A stretch of DNA of 7,008 bases from Acinetobacter sp. Lineage in GTDB: Bacteria; Pseudomonadota; Gammaproteobacteria; Pseudomonadales; Moraxellaceae. Made by a program: the position numbers and the translations under genes. Position 1 is the stretch's first letter. Every line of letters begins with the position of its first letter. Shown in pieces: positions 1 to 6,609 of this stretch. The DNA lies in NCBI GenBank assembly GCA_030152275.1, contig JASLHF010000021.1, positions 1 through 7,008 on the forward strand, in the 5' to 3' direction. The notes beneath the pieces were generated by a model. That model searched no databases. It had not been told where the DNA came from and was given only the letters and a program-made list of their open reading frames with translations.

Positions 1-1968
1 GCCAAAGTTGGTCACATTGGTAATCACGCCTTCCAGCTGCATGCCTTCAGTCAATTGTGAAACTTCTGTGATGTCTTCACGGAACTTCGCTGTACGGAAT
101 TCTGGACGCGGGTCACGGCCTGGTTTTTCCAGCTCAGACAGTACATCTTGAATAGTTGGCAAACCAAATTTTTCATCAGTAAAAGCAGATGCATCCACTT
201 GGCGGATAATTTCGCTGTTTCCGATAATGTCTTTCACTGTTGTTGCTTTTGCTTCAACAATTTTATTCACCAAACCGTATGATTCAGGGTGTACTGCAGA
301 AGCATCTAGAGGTTCAGAACCATCTTGAATGCGCAGGAAGCCCGCGGCTTGTTCAAAAGTACGTTCACCCAAACGCGGTACGTTTTTCAACGCTTGGCGG
401 TTGTCAAAACGACCGTTTTCTTTACGGAAATCGACAATCTGCTGCGCGATTGATTTATTCAAACCCGCAATGTAGCCTAAAATAGCCGCAGATGCCGTGT
501 TGACATCTACGCCTACCGCATTCACACAGTCTTCAACCACGGCATCCAAGGTATTGGCTAAACCCGTTTGATTGACGTCGTGCTGATATTGACCTACACC
601 AATCGATTTAGGATCAATCTTCACCAATTCTGCCAATGGATCTTGCAGACGGCGTGCAATTGATACTGCACCGCGGATTGATACATCTAAATCTGGCAAT
701 TCATTCGACGCCAATTCTGACGCAGAATAAACCGATGCGCCAGCTTCAGAAACAGAAACACGAGTCAACTGTAAATCACTGTTGGCCGCCATCATTTCAG
801 CCACTACCGCTTCAGTTTCGCGGCTTGCTGTACCATTGCCAATCGCAATCAGATCAACATTAAACTCGCGGCATAGACGCGCAAGCTCAGCAATTGAACC
901 CTCTTTATCATCTTTCGGCGCAAATGGGTAAATTGTGCTGTGCGCAACCACATCGCCTGATTGGTTGACTACGGCCAATTTCACGCCGGTACGGATACCA
1001 GGGTCAACACCCAGCGTACAGCGCGCGCCTGCAGGTGCAGACAACAATAAATGACGCAGGTTTTCTGCAAACACGTTCATTGCTTCAGCTTCTGCAGCCA
1101 AACGTTTTTCAGTCAGCAATGAATGCTCAATTGCAGGACGGACTTTGCCCAGCCAGAACAATTTTGCAGTTTGCTTTAAATAATCTTGACGGCTTTGCGG
1201 CTGAACAGTGTCTAGGTCGTATTCAGTTTCAATGCGAGTCAATGGCGCAGCGTCTTCGCCATCTACTTTTAAGCCCAAAACATTTTCTTGACGGCCGCGC
1301 AGCATCGCCAATAAACGGTGTGACGGCACTTTGTTTAGATTTTCAGAAAAATCAAAGTAGTCACGGAATTTCTTGCCGACTTCTTTTTTCTCGTCAGATG
1401 CGACTAAGCTTTTCAGCACCGCAGTTTTAGCAAATGTTGATTTCAATTCAGCAGTCAACGCAATATTTTGCGCCCAATCATCAATTAAGATGTGCTGAAT
1501 GGCATCCAGCTGGCTTTCTGTGTCTGGATAATCTTCATGGCTAAAGCCCGCTAAAGCTTCGGCTGGATCGACTGATTCTGCAAATATTTTTTCTGCAATC
1601 GGGCCTAAACCCGCTTCTTTCGCTTTAAATGATTTGCTGGTGCGTTTTGGACGGTAAGGCGCGTAAATTTCTTCTAGGGCATTTTTGGTTTCTGCGCCGT
1701 TTACACGCGAAAGCAGGTCATCCGATAATTTATTTTGTTCTTTCAGTGATTCAATGACTTTTTCACGGCGCTCATATAAATCACGTAAGTATGACAAGCG
1801 CGTGTCGAGCTGGCGTAACTGCGTATCGTCTAAGCCTTGAGTTACTTCTTTACGGTAACGCGCAATAAATGGAACGCTGGCACCTTCATCAATTAATTTA
1901 ATGGCAGCTTCAACTTGATTTGGACGTACGGCAATTTCTTTTGCCAACTGCTGAACTAAGTCAGTCAT
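1..1968 (-). CDS. tex: Tex, RNA-binding transcription accessory protein (C-terminus cut by window edge)
   Basis: Cytoplasmic nucleic-acid-binding protein of the Tex/YhgF family, thought to act in transcription and RNA metabolism. The frame is open from the ATG at 1968 to the left edge, giving 656 residues. The family is usually about 770-800 residues, so roughly 120-140 are missing. The N-terminal helical Tex region covers about residues 1-220 (it begins MTDLVQQLAKEIAV and includes PFIARYRKE). A YqgF/RNase H-like domain starts near residue 316, with DPGIRTG at 322-328 and GNGTASRET at 377-385. The helix-hairpin-helix region follows: GVGQYQHDVNQ near 457, VVEDCVNAVGVDVNTAS from 477, and the GRFDNRQALKNVPRLG segment near 519-533. 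The S1 RNA-binding domain opens at about 647 (GVITNVTNFG) and is cut there. The start is supported by a GGGA 9 nt upstream and by the conserved N-terminus. It is divergent from ompR. I am very sure of the family; the exact cellular role is less settled. Confidence 0.97.
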   Translation of the reverse strand, partial: MTDLVQQLAKEIAVRPNQVEAAIKLIDEGASVPFIARYRKEVTQGLDDTQLRQLDTRLSYLRDLYERREKVIESLKEQNKLSDDLLSRVNGAETKNALEEIYAPYRPKRTSKSFKAKEAGLGPIAEKIFAESVDPAEALAGFSHEDYPDTESQLDAIQHILIDDWAQNIALTAELKSTFAKTAVLKSLVASDEKKEVGKKFRDYFDFSENLNKVPSHRLLAMLRGRQENVLGLKVDGEDAAPLTRIETEYDLDTVQPQSRQDYLKQTAKLFWLGKVRPAIEHSLLTEKRLAAEAEAMNVFAENLRHLLLSAPAGARCTLGVDPGIRTGVKLAVVNQSGDVVAHSTIYPFAPKDDKEGSIAELARLCREFNVDLIAIGNGTASRETEAVVAEMMAANSDLQLTRVSVSEAGASVYSASELASNELPDLDVSIRGAVSIARRLQDPLAELVKIDPKSIGVGQYQHDVNQTGLANTLDAVVEDCVNAVGVDVNTASAAILGYIAGLNKSIAQQIVDFRKENGRFDNRQALKNVPRLGERTFEQAAGFLRIQDGSEPLDASAVHPESYGLVNKIVEAKATTVKDIIGNSEIIRQVDASAFTDEKFGLPTIQDVLSELEKPGRDPRPEFRTAKFREDITEVSQLTEGMQLEGVITNVTNFG

Positions 1969-2006
1969 CGTATGTGATCCCACAAGGATAAGTTCTAAAA
2001 GCCATG

Positions 2007-2037
2007 ATTATAAAGACCAAGTGCATAAAATCCACAA
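2007..2037 (-). promoter_or_regulatory. Candidate sigma-70 promoter of tex
   Basis: On the minus strand there is a perfect -10 hexamer TATAAT (2007-2012). A poor -35 candidate TTGTGG lies at 2032-2037, with a long 19-nt spacer. Transcription would start near 2000 and leave a leader of about 30 nt before the tex ATG. The -10 is strong, but the -35 and spacing are weak, so the call is moderate. Confidence 0.5.
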
Positions 2038-2219
2038 TTGTTTTTATTAATTTATTAACGGCTTTTATTGCCAATTCACTTCATTTTCACCTTTTTACGG
2101 TAAAGTTTTAATGAAACATCCATTTAGCGCCAAAAATTACAGCAAAAGCTGCACCAATCCATGTATATATTTGGTATCTATGTCTTGATTTTAACTGCAA
2201 TATTTGTTGCTTTAGAACA

Positions 2220-2249
2220 TAGTCAACAGATACGAATGAATCGTATACT
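2220..2249 (+). promoter_or_regulatory. Candidate ompR promoter overlapped by an inverted repeat
   Basis: The -10 hexamer TATACT (2244-2249) has a possible -35 TAGTCA (2220-2225, four of six consensus bases) at an 18-nt spacing. The expected start is near 2256, about 45 nt before the ompR ATG. A perfect inverted repeat, ATACGA (2230-2235) and TCGTAT (2241-2246) with a 5-nt spacer, covers the spacer and runs into the -10. That is where a repressor would act. The promoter is inferred from sequence only. Confidence 0.4.
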
Positions 2250-2288
2250 GAAGTTATATTAACTTTTGTTACGAAGACAATAAAGAAT

Positions 2289-2294
2289 AAGGAG
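2289..2294 (+). promoter_or_regulatory. Ribosome binding site of ompR
   Basis: AAGGAG lies 6 nt before the ATG at 2301, a near-ideal Shine-Dalgarno sequence. It fixes the start and so supports the N-terminal extension of OmpR relative to the E. coli protein. Confidence 0.85.
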
Positions 2295-2300
2295 CACATC

Positions 2301-3065
2301 ATGAGTTTAGTGGTACCTGCTGAAAAGACTGATGCCGTACAAGCTGAAACTGACCGCGTAGAACGTATTCTGGTGGTCGATGATGATGTGCGTCTGCGTA
2401 CCCTTTTACAGCGCTTTTTAGAAGATAAAGGCTTTGTTGTAAAAACCGCACATGATGCGACGCAAATGGATCGCCTATTGCAGCGTGAATTGTTCTCACT
2501 GATCGTGCTGGACTTTATGCTGCCGGTCGAAGACGGCTTAAGCATTTGCCGCCGTTTGCGTCAGTCCAACATTGATACGCCAATCATTATGCTCACCGCG
2601 CGCGGCAGCGACTCTGACCGTATTGCGGGCTTAGAAGCAGGCGCAGATGACTATTTGCCAAAACCGTTTAACCCGAATGAACTGCTGGCGCGTATCCGCG
2701 CGGTGCTGCGCCGTCAGGTGCGCGAAGTTCCGGGCGCGCCAAGCCAGCAAATGGAAGTGGTGTCATTCGGTCCGTGGTCACTGGATCTGTCTACCCGTAC
2801 ATTGACCCGTGAAGGCCAAGTGGTCACCTTGACGACGGGTGAATTTGCGGTGCTCAAAGCCTTGGTGCAGCATCCGCGTGAACCGCTGACCCGCGACAAA
2901 CTGATGAATTTGGCCCGCGGCCGTGAATGGGGCGCAATGGAACGTTCGATTGATGTCCAAGTATCCCGCCTGCGCCGTTTAGTGGAAGAAAACCCTGCCC
3001 GCGCGCGCTACATTCAAACTGTATGGGGCGTAGGCTATGTCTTTGTTCCAGATGGCGCTGAGTAA
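2301..3065 (+). CDS. ompR: OmpR, two-component response regulator
   Basis: Cytoplasmic DNA-binding response regulator of the OmpR/PhoB family, partner of EnvZ; the family controls envelope and osmotic-stress genes such as porins. It has 254 residues. The receiver domain spans about 21-138, with the acidic pair D27/D28, phospho-acceptor D71 (in LIVLDFMLP), the switch residue T99 (LTAR) and K121 (LPKPF). The winged-helix DNA-binding domain spans about 150-250. Its recognition-helix region MERSIDVQVSRLRR (213-226) and the ending YIQTVWGVGYVFVPDG are nearly identical to E. coli OmpR. All landmarks sit 16 residues later than in E. coli, showing an N-terminal extension that the strong AAGGAG site supports. 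envZ follows on the same strand, but only after 349 bp, an unusual separation for this pair. All key residues are present and the protein appears functional. Confidence 0.98.
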   Translation: MSLVVPAEKTDAVQAETDRVERILVVDDDVRLRTLLQRFLEDKGFVVKTAHDATQMDRLLQRELFSLIVLDFMLPVEDGLSICRRLRQSNIDTPIIMLTARGSDSDRIAGLEAGADDYLPKPFNPNELLARIRAVLRRQVREVPGAPSQQMEVVSFGPWSLDLSTRTLTREGQVVTLTTGEFAVLKALVQHPREPLTRDKLMNLARGREWGAMERSIDVQVSRLRRLVEENPARARYIQTVWGVGYVFVPDGAE

Positions 3066-3189
3066 GCCATAACTAAACGGCACATTGAAGTTCATTCACT
3101 TCATCTAAGGTCCGGACACGCCATTTTTAATTTATCGATGAACAGCTTGTTCGGAATTACGTGACCGCTCATTCGCAACTGTTCGAGAC

Positions 3190-3195
3190 AGGAGG
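3190..3195 (+). promoter_or_regulatory. Orphan Shine-Dalgarno sequence AGGAGG
   Basis: This is a consensus ribosome site with no usable start codon at normal spacing. A TTG at 3209 opens a frame that stops after four codons, and the ATG at 3220 is 24 nt away. It may be chance, or a former envZ ribosome site displaced by inserted DNA. Confidence 0.3.
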
Positions 3196-3219
3196 CATAC
3201 AATAAATTTTGTTTCTGCG

Positions 3220-3411
3220 ATGAATAAATTTTATTGCCGCAAGAGAACGAGTTTTGCGAATGAAATGGTTTTGCCTACTTTTGCCGAAACAAAAGTAGGT
3301 CGAACCGTAGGTTATTCCATCACATCAAGTCAAATGGCAAGACGCCGCCGCGCGGCACAATGGCATCTAAAAATAAAAGCAGAAAATAATGATGCATCAA
3401 TTCAGGATTAA
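3220..3411 (+). CDS. Dubious 63-residue ORF directly before envZ
   Basis: This ATG-to-TAA frame encodes 63 residues with a basic run (ARRRRAAQW). It has no transmembrane segment, signal peptide or motif that I recognise. No ribosome site sits at proper distance: the nearest, AGGAGG, ends 24 nt upstream. The frame runs through the 3274-3299 hairpin and the GC palindrome at 3347-3356, as expected for translated repeat DNA, not a conserved protein. Its stop lies 3 nt before the envZ GTG, so translation of this frame, if it happens, could be coupled to envZ. I think it is probably not a real gene. Confidence 0.15.
   Translation: MNKFYCRKRTSFANEMVLPTFAETKVGRTVGYSITSSQMARRRRAAQWHLKIKAENNDASIQD
3274..3299. 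repeat. Perfect 10-bp stem hairpin in the ompR-envZ gap
   Basis: The arms CCTACTTTTG (3274-3283) and CAAAAGTAGG (3290-3299) are exact complements around the 6-nt loop CCGAAA. No T run follows, so it does not look like an intrinsic terminator. Its form suits a REP-like dispersed palindrome. It could also act as an RNA-processing or stability element in an ompR-envZ transcript. Confidence 0.6.
3404..3407 (+). promoter_or_regulatory. Ribosome binding site of envZ (GTG start)
   Basis: AGGA lies 7 nt before the GTG at 3415 and supports this non-ATG start. The next in-frame ATG is codon 39, which would remove the N-terminal cytoplasmic segment just before the first membrane helix. Confidence 0.65.
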
Positions 3412-3414
3412 TTC

Positions 3415-4875
3415 GTGAAACTTGAACCCATCGATCCGCAAAAATTTACCGAATACGCAGCCTATCAGGAAAAAAAACGTTCCCCAAGCGAGCGTTTTTT
3501 AGACAAAATCAAGCCCCGCTCCGCCGCCATGCGCACCACTGTTTTGGTGCTGTTCACGGTGCTGTTTAGCCTATTCATGTCGCTGTGGTTTTTTTGGCGA
3601 ACACTTTATCTTCCAGAAATTCAACAACATGCGCGCTATCTAGCGGTTGAGTTGGAAATTATCAACAATCCCGATTTACGCATTTTCCACAACAATGCCG
3701 AAGTGGACGTAGACGCATGGATGAAAAATCGGGTCGGTATCGAATACATCACCGACCGCAAAGAATTTCCCAACGTTAAAGATAAAGTGATCGCAGAATT
3801 CTTTACCAATCAGATTGAAAAGAAACTGGCGAAAGAGATGCGCATTGACAATGCAACGGTCTACTTTCAATTTAAGCCTGATCCGCGCATTTGGATTCAA
3901 ACCCCGGAAATGAACGGCAACTGGGTGCGTGAACCGCTCAAAACCTATGCCAATTACAGCCCTGAACTGATTTTAGGCTGGCTCTTAGGCATTCCGCTGA
4001 TTGCTGCAGTGATTATTTTAACCTTGGTGCGTCAGCTGAACCGGCCGCTGCGCCGGCTGCAGCATGCCGCCAATGGCTACAGCAAAACCGGCACTGCGCC
4101 ATATTTGGAAACCAATCACGGCCCGCAGGAAATCCGTGAAGTGAACCAAGCCTTCAACCACATGATTTATACGCTGGAACAGACTGAACGCGACCGCCGC
4201 ATCATGCTGGCTGGAATTTCACATGATTTGCGTACACCATTGACCCGCATTCGCCTCAGCGCAGAAATGATGCCGGATGATGACTTCTTAAAAGAAGGCC
4301 TGATTTATGATGTGGAAGATATGGATGCGATTTTGAATCAATTCATTTCTTATATGCGTGACGGTTCAGATGAAGAACCGCAGGATACGGATATCAATAT
4401 GCTGCTGCAGGAGCTGATCATCCAGTTCAAGCCTTTGGATATCCGCTTTAACCCTCAAGAGGTGCCGGTCATTCAAGCCCGAAGCCTGTCACTGAAGCGC
4501 CTGATCGGCAACCTGATCAATAATTCCAAGCGCTACGGCGCCGAACCGATTGAACTCAGCGCGCATGTAGAAGATGAGCAGCTGATGATTAGCGTGGCGG
4601 ACAATGGTGAAGGCATTCCAGACAACCAAATTGAAGACTTGATGCAGCCTTTTGTGCGCGGCAATGATGCACGAACTATCCAAGGCAGCGGTTTAGGCTT
4701 GGCGATTGTTAAGCGGATTGTCGACATTCACGGCGGTCATCTTTTAATCCATAATCGGCCGCAAGGCGGCTTGGAAGCGATCATTTCACTGCCGCTCAAA
4801 AAAACCGAAGATGATGAAATTTCAACCAACAGCCCATTGGAAAAAATTAAGCAAACTTTCAGTGAACGCTTCTAG
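3415..4875 (+). CDS. envZ: EnvZ, membrane sensor histidine kinase
   Basis: Inner-membrane sensor kinase/phosphatase that controls OmpR phosphorylation; 486 residues from a GTG start, somewhat longer than E. coli EnvZ (450). A cytoplasmic N-terminal segment (1-40) precedes TM1 (about 41-61), a periplasmic sensor domain (about 62-183), TM2 (about 184-206) and a HAMP linker (about 207-260, with RPLRRL at 210-215). The dimerisation domain carries the H-box ISHDLRTPLTR, with phospho-acceptor H270 and phosphatase-motif residue T274. The ATPase domain has the N-box Asn N370 (NLINNSKRYG), the G1 box DNGEGIP (396-402), the F-box region QPFVRG (411-416) and the G2 box GSGLGLAIV (424-432). A polar tail (467-486) follows the kinase core. 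All catalytic residues are present. It is probably co-transcribed with ompR despite the 349-bp gap, because no convincing promoter is visible in the gap. The periplasmic signal it senses cannot be read from the sequence. Confidence 0.97.
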   Translation: MKLEPIDPQKFTEYAAYQEKKRSPSERFLDKIKPRSAAMRTTVLVLFTVLFSLFMSLWFFWRTLYLPEIQQHARYLAVELEIINNPDLRIFHNNAEVDVDAWMKNRVGIEYITDRKEFPNVKDKVIAEFFTNQIEKKLAKEMRIDNATVYFQFKPDPRIWIQTPEMNGNWVREPLKTYANYSPELILGWLLGIPLIAAVIILTLVRQLNRPLRRLQHAANGYSKTGTAPYLETNHGPQEIREVNQAFNHMIYTLEQTERDRRIMLAGISHDLRTPLTRIRLSAEMMPDDDFLKEGLIYDVEDMDAILNQFISYMRDGSDEEPQDTDINMLLQELIIQFKPLDIRFNPQEVPVIQARSLSLKRLIGNLINNSKRYGAEPIELSAHVEDEQLMISVADNGEGIPDNQIEDLMQPFVRGNDARTIQGSGLGLAIVKRIVDIHGGHLLIHNRPQGGLEAIISLPLKKTEDDEISTNSPLEKIKQTFSERF

Positions 4876-4909
4876 CAAGCGTTCAAATAACGAACAAACA
4901 GTTTTGTTC
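4863..4909 (+). terminator. Two tandem hairpins at the end of envZ, possible terminator
   Basis: The first is a perfect 9-bp stem, TGAACGCTT (4863-4871) with AAGCGTTCA (4877-4885). Its 5-nt loop contains the envZ stop codon, so the stem begins in the last sense codons. The second is a perfect 7-bp stem, GAACAAA (4892-4898) with TTTGTTC (4903-4909). Neither is directly followed by a U tract; T-rich sequence begins only near 4928. They may end the envZ transcript weakly or protect its 3' end. Confidence 0.35.
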
Positions 4910-5034
4910 AATCATTAATCAAGCTTAGTTTTTGTTTTTTAAAACAATATCTTAAAAACCATAAAAAAATCTTATACCCGCATTTTTTCAAAAAATTAGA
5001 CCTTAGCCTAACAGGTATGCAAAATAGCTTTTTT

Positions 5035-5075
5035 GATCGGTACAATCCGTATCAGTTTTGAGATTTCCCAGAGAG
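5035..5075 (+). promoter_or_regulatory. Candidate promoter and ribosome site of the CoA-transferase gene
   Basis: A -10-like TACAAT sits at 5041-5046 and would give a leader of about 29 nt; no good -35 is visible at normal spacing. AGAGAG (5070-5075) lies 6 nt before the ATG and is the likely ribosome site. CGG (5038-5040) and CCG (5047-5049) flank the -10, and GAT and ATC lie further out, an imperfect inverted repeat. The 206-bp gap after envZ favours independent transcription. Confidence 0.4.
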
Positions 5076-5081
5076 TAAAAC

Positions 5082-6599
5082 ATGTCTTTAGATCGCATTC
5101 GTTTGGCATCACTTCACGATAAAGTTATCAGCGCTGAACAAGCTGCTGCATTTATCAAAGATGGCATGACGGTAGGTATGAGCGGATTCACACGCGCAGG
5201 TGAAGCGAAAGCTGTACCGCTTGCATTGGTGAAACAAGCAAAAGAAAACCCATTGAAAATCACATTGATCACGGGTGCGTCTTTAGGTAATGACCTCGAC
5301 AAGCAATTAACAGAAGCTGGCGTTCTTGCACGCCGTCTGCCATTCCAAGTAGACAATACGTTACGTAAAGCAATCAACAAAGGCGAAGTGATGTTCATCG
5401 ATCAGCACTTGTCTGAAACTGTTGAACAAATGCGTAATCTGCAGTTGAAAAAACCAGACGTTGCAGTCATTGAAGCTGTTGCGATTACAGAAGACGGCGG
5501 CATCATTCCAACAACTTCTGTGGGTAACTCTGCAAGCTTTGCTATTTTTGCTAAAGAAGTAATTGTAGAAATCAACACCAACTTAAGCCCTGCTTTTGAA
5601 GGTCTGCACGATATCTACATCCCGTCTTACCGTCCGACCCGTCAGCCAATTCCATTGACTCAAGTAGACGAGCGTATCGGTACACAAGCAATCAATATTG
5701 ATCCTTCAAAAATTGTCGGTATCGTATTTAACAACGAATACCATGACTCTCCATCAACTGTGACTTTACCGGATGATGAGACTCAAGGCATTGCTAACCA
5801 CCTGATCGCATTCTTTGAAAAAGAAGTTGAAGAAGGCCGTTTGCCAAAAGATCTTGGCCCGCTGCAAGCAGGTATTGGCTCAATTGCCAACGCTGTCTTG
5901 ACTGGCTTGAAAGAATCAAACTTTGAAGATCTTGTCATGTACTCAGAAGTACTTCAAGACTGTACATTTGAATTGATCGATGCAGGCAAAATGAAATTTG
6001 CTTCAGGTTCTTCAATTACGCTTTCTGCTAAATATGGCGAAAAAGTATTTAACAACCTTGAACAGTACAAAGACAAATTAGTTCTTCGTCCGCAAGAAAT
6101 TTCGAACCACCCTGAATTGGTTCGCCGCTTAGGTATTATCGGCATCAACACTGCGCTTGAGTTCGACATTTACGGCAACGTAAACTCGACTCACGTATGC
6201 GGTACAAAAATGATGAACGGTATCGGCGGTTCAGGTGACTTCGCACGTAATGCGCACTTAGCAATCTTCGTAACCAAATCTATTGCGAAAGGCGGCGATA
6301 TTTCTTCTGTTGTTCCATTTGCATCTCACATTGACCATGCAGAACATGACGTTGACATTCTGGTAACAGAACAAGGTCTTGCTGACTTACGTGGTCTTGC
6401 ACCGCGTGAACGTGCTCGCGCAATTATCGATAACTGTGCGCACCCAAGCTACCGCCCGGCACTGAATGATTACTTTGACCGCGCATGCGCGAAAGGCGGT
6501 CAAACTCCGCACATTCTTCGTGAAGCGCTGTCTTGGCACATCAACTTCGAAGAAAATGGCCATATGCTGGCTGCTCAGCCAGAAGTTAAAACTGCTTAA
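5082..6599 (+). CDS. Acetyl-CoA hydrolase/succinate CoA-transferase family protein
   Basis: Cytoplasmic class I CoA-transferase of the AarC/YgfH/Cat1 family. Relatives move CoA between succinate and acetate or propionate, and older annotations call them acetyl-CoA hydrolases. The 505 residues match the full family length and equal the length I recall for Acetobacter AarC. Supporting motifs are an N-terminal GMSGFTRAGEAKAVP (32-46), a TEDGGIIPTTSVGNS segment (136-150), the active-site region YSEVLQD with probable catalytic Glu E289, and the glycine-rich loop GIGGSGDFARNA (380-391). The C-terminal stretch VVPFASHIDH and VTEQGLADLRGLAPRERA is also typical. The likely role is acetate activation or overflow, or a bypass of succinyl-CoA synthetase in the TCA cycle. 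The acyl substrate cannot be fixed from sequence alone, so I give no gene symbol. A strong terminator starts 10 nt after the stop and the gene seems monocistronic. Confidence 0.95.
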   Translation: MSLDRIRLASLHDKVISAEQAAAFIKDGMTVGMSGFTRAGEAKAVPLALVKQAKENPLKITLITGASLGNDLDKQLTEAGVLARRLPFQVDNTLRKAINKGEVMFIDQHLSETVEQMRNLQLKKPDVAVIEAVAITEDGGIIPTTSVGNSASFAIFAKEVIVEINTNLSPAFEGLHDIYIPSYRPTRQPIPLTQVDERIGTQAINIDPSKIVGIVFNNEYHDSPSTVTLPDDETQGIANHLIAFFEKEVEEGRLPKDLGPLQAGIGSIANAVLTGLKESNFEDLVMYSEVLQDCTFELIDAGKMKFASGSSITLSAKYGEKVFNNLEQYKDKLVLRPQEISNHPELVRRLGIIGINTALEFDIYGNVNSTHVCGTKMMNGIGGSGDFARNAHLAIFVTKSIAKGGDISSVVPFASHIDHAEHDVDILVTEQGLADLRGLAPRERARAIIDNCAHPSYRPALNDYFDRACAKGGQTPHILREALSWHINFEENGHMLAAQPEVKTA

Positions 6600-6609
6600 T
6601 CCCCAGTTT

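Larger units (their letters stand above)
1969..2300. other. Divergent tex/ompR intergenic region
   Basis: This 332-bp AT-rich stretch carries the promoters of two divergent genes and no convincing gene of its own. The tex promoter lies on the left (minus strand, 2007-2037) and the ompR promoter on the right (2220-2249). Between them, around 2040-2215, there are A/T-rich runs and a TTTAC-G-GTAAA near-palindrome at about 2094-2104. A GAAACAT at 2113-2119 resembles one half of an enterobacterial OmpR box. Short frames on both strands here lack ribosome sites and known similarity. Confidence 0.7.
3066..3414. repeat. Palindrome-rich ompR-envZ spacer, possible inserted repeat element
   Basis: This 349-bp stretch separates two genes that are adjacent or overlapping in most gammaproteobacteria. 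In order it holds: a weak hairpin TGAAGT/ACTTCA (3086-3103) just after the ompR stop; a 10-bp inverted repeat TCATTCGCAA (3169-3178) and TTGCGAATGA (3254-3263); an orphan AGGAGG (3190-3195); a direct repeat AATAAATTTT (3201-3210 and 3223-3232); a perfect 10-bp hairpin at 3274-3299; the palindrome GCCGCGCGGC (3347-3356); and the palindrome TGATGCATCA (3390-3399). No clear terminal repeats or target-site duplication bound the whole block, so calling it a repeat or MITE-like insertion is inference. It might also hold regulatory sequence. Confidence 0.4.

Noticed and set aside
1035..1430. Plus-strand frame of 131 residues, with shorter ones at 240-485 and 636-863
   Set aside because: They lie antisense within tex, whose minus-strand frame is unbroken and carries conserved motifs throughout. 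Their translations have no domain character.
2111..2188. Short plus-strand frame of 25 residues starting MKHPFSAKNY
   Set aside because: No ribosome site, no recognisable motif, and it ends before the ompR promoter; consistent with chance.
2108..2302. Minus-strand frame of 64 residues from an ATG opposite the ompR start, ending in a membrane-like segment TWIGAAFAVIFGAKWMF
   Set aside because: The hydrophobic end is suggestive, but there is no ribosome site before the ATG or before a later TTG at 2200. The frame crosses the ompR promoter and Shine-Dalgarno region, and AT-rich DNA often yields such segments by chance.
2299..2960. Several minus-strand frames opposite ompR
   Set aside because: They mirror a conserved response regulator on the plus strand and have no ribosome sites or recognisable motifs.
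3066..3414. tRNA, riboswitch or CRISPR array in the ompR-envZ gap
   Set aside because: No cloverleaf, no regular repeat-spacer pattern and no riboswitch core that I recognise; only palindromes and one 10-bp direct repeat.
3676..4727. Minus-strand frames opposite envZ
   Set aside because: They are antisense to a full-length kinase with all catalytic boxes intact; shadow frames.
5114..6169. Minus-strand frames of 94 and 71 residues opposite the CoA-transferase gene
   Set aside because: The plus-strand protein is full-length and conserved; the opposite frames show nothing recognisable.
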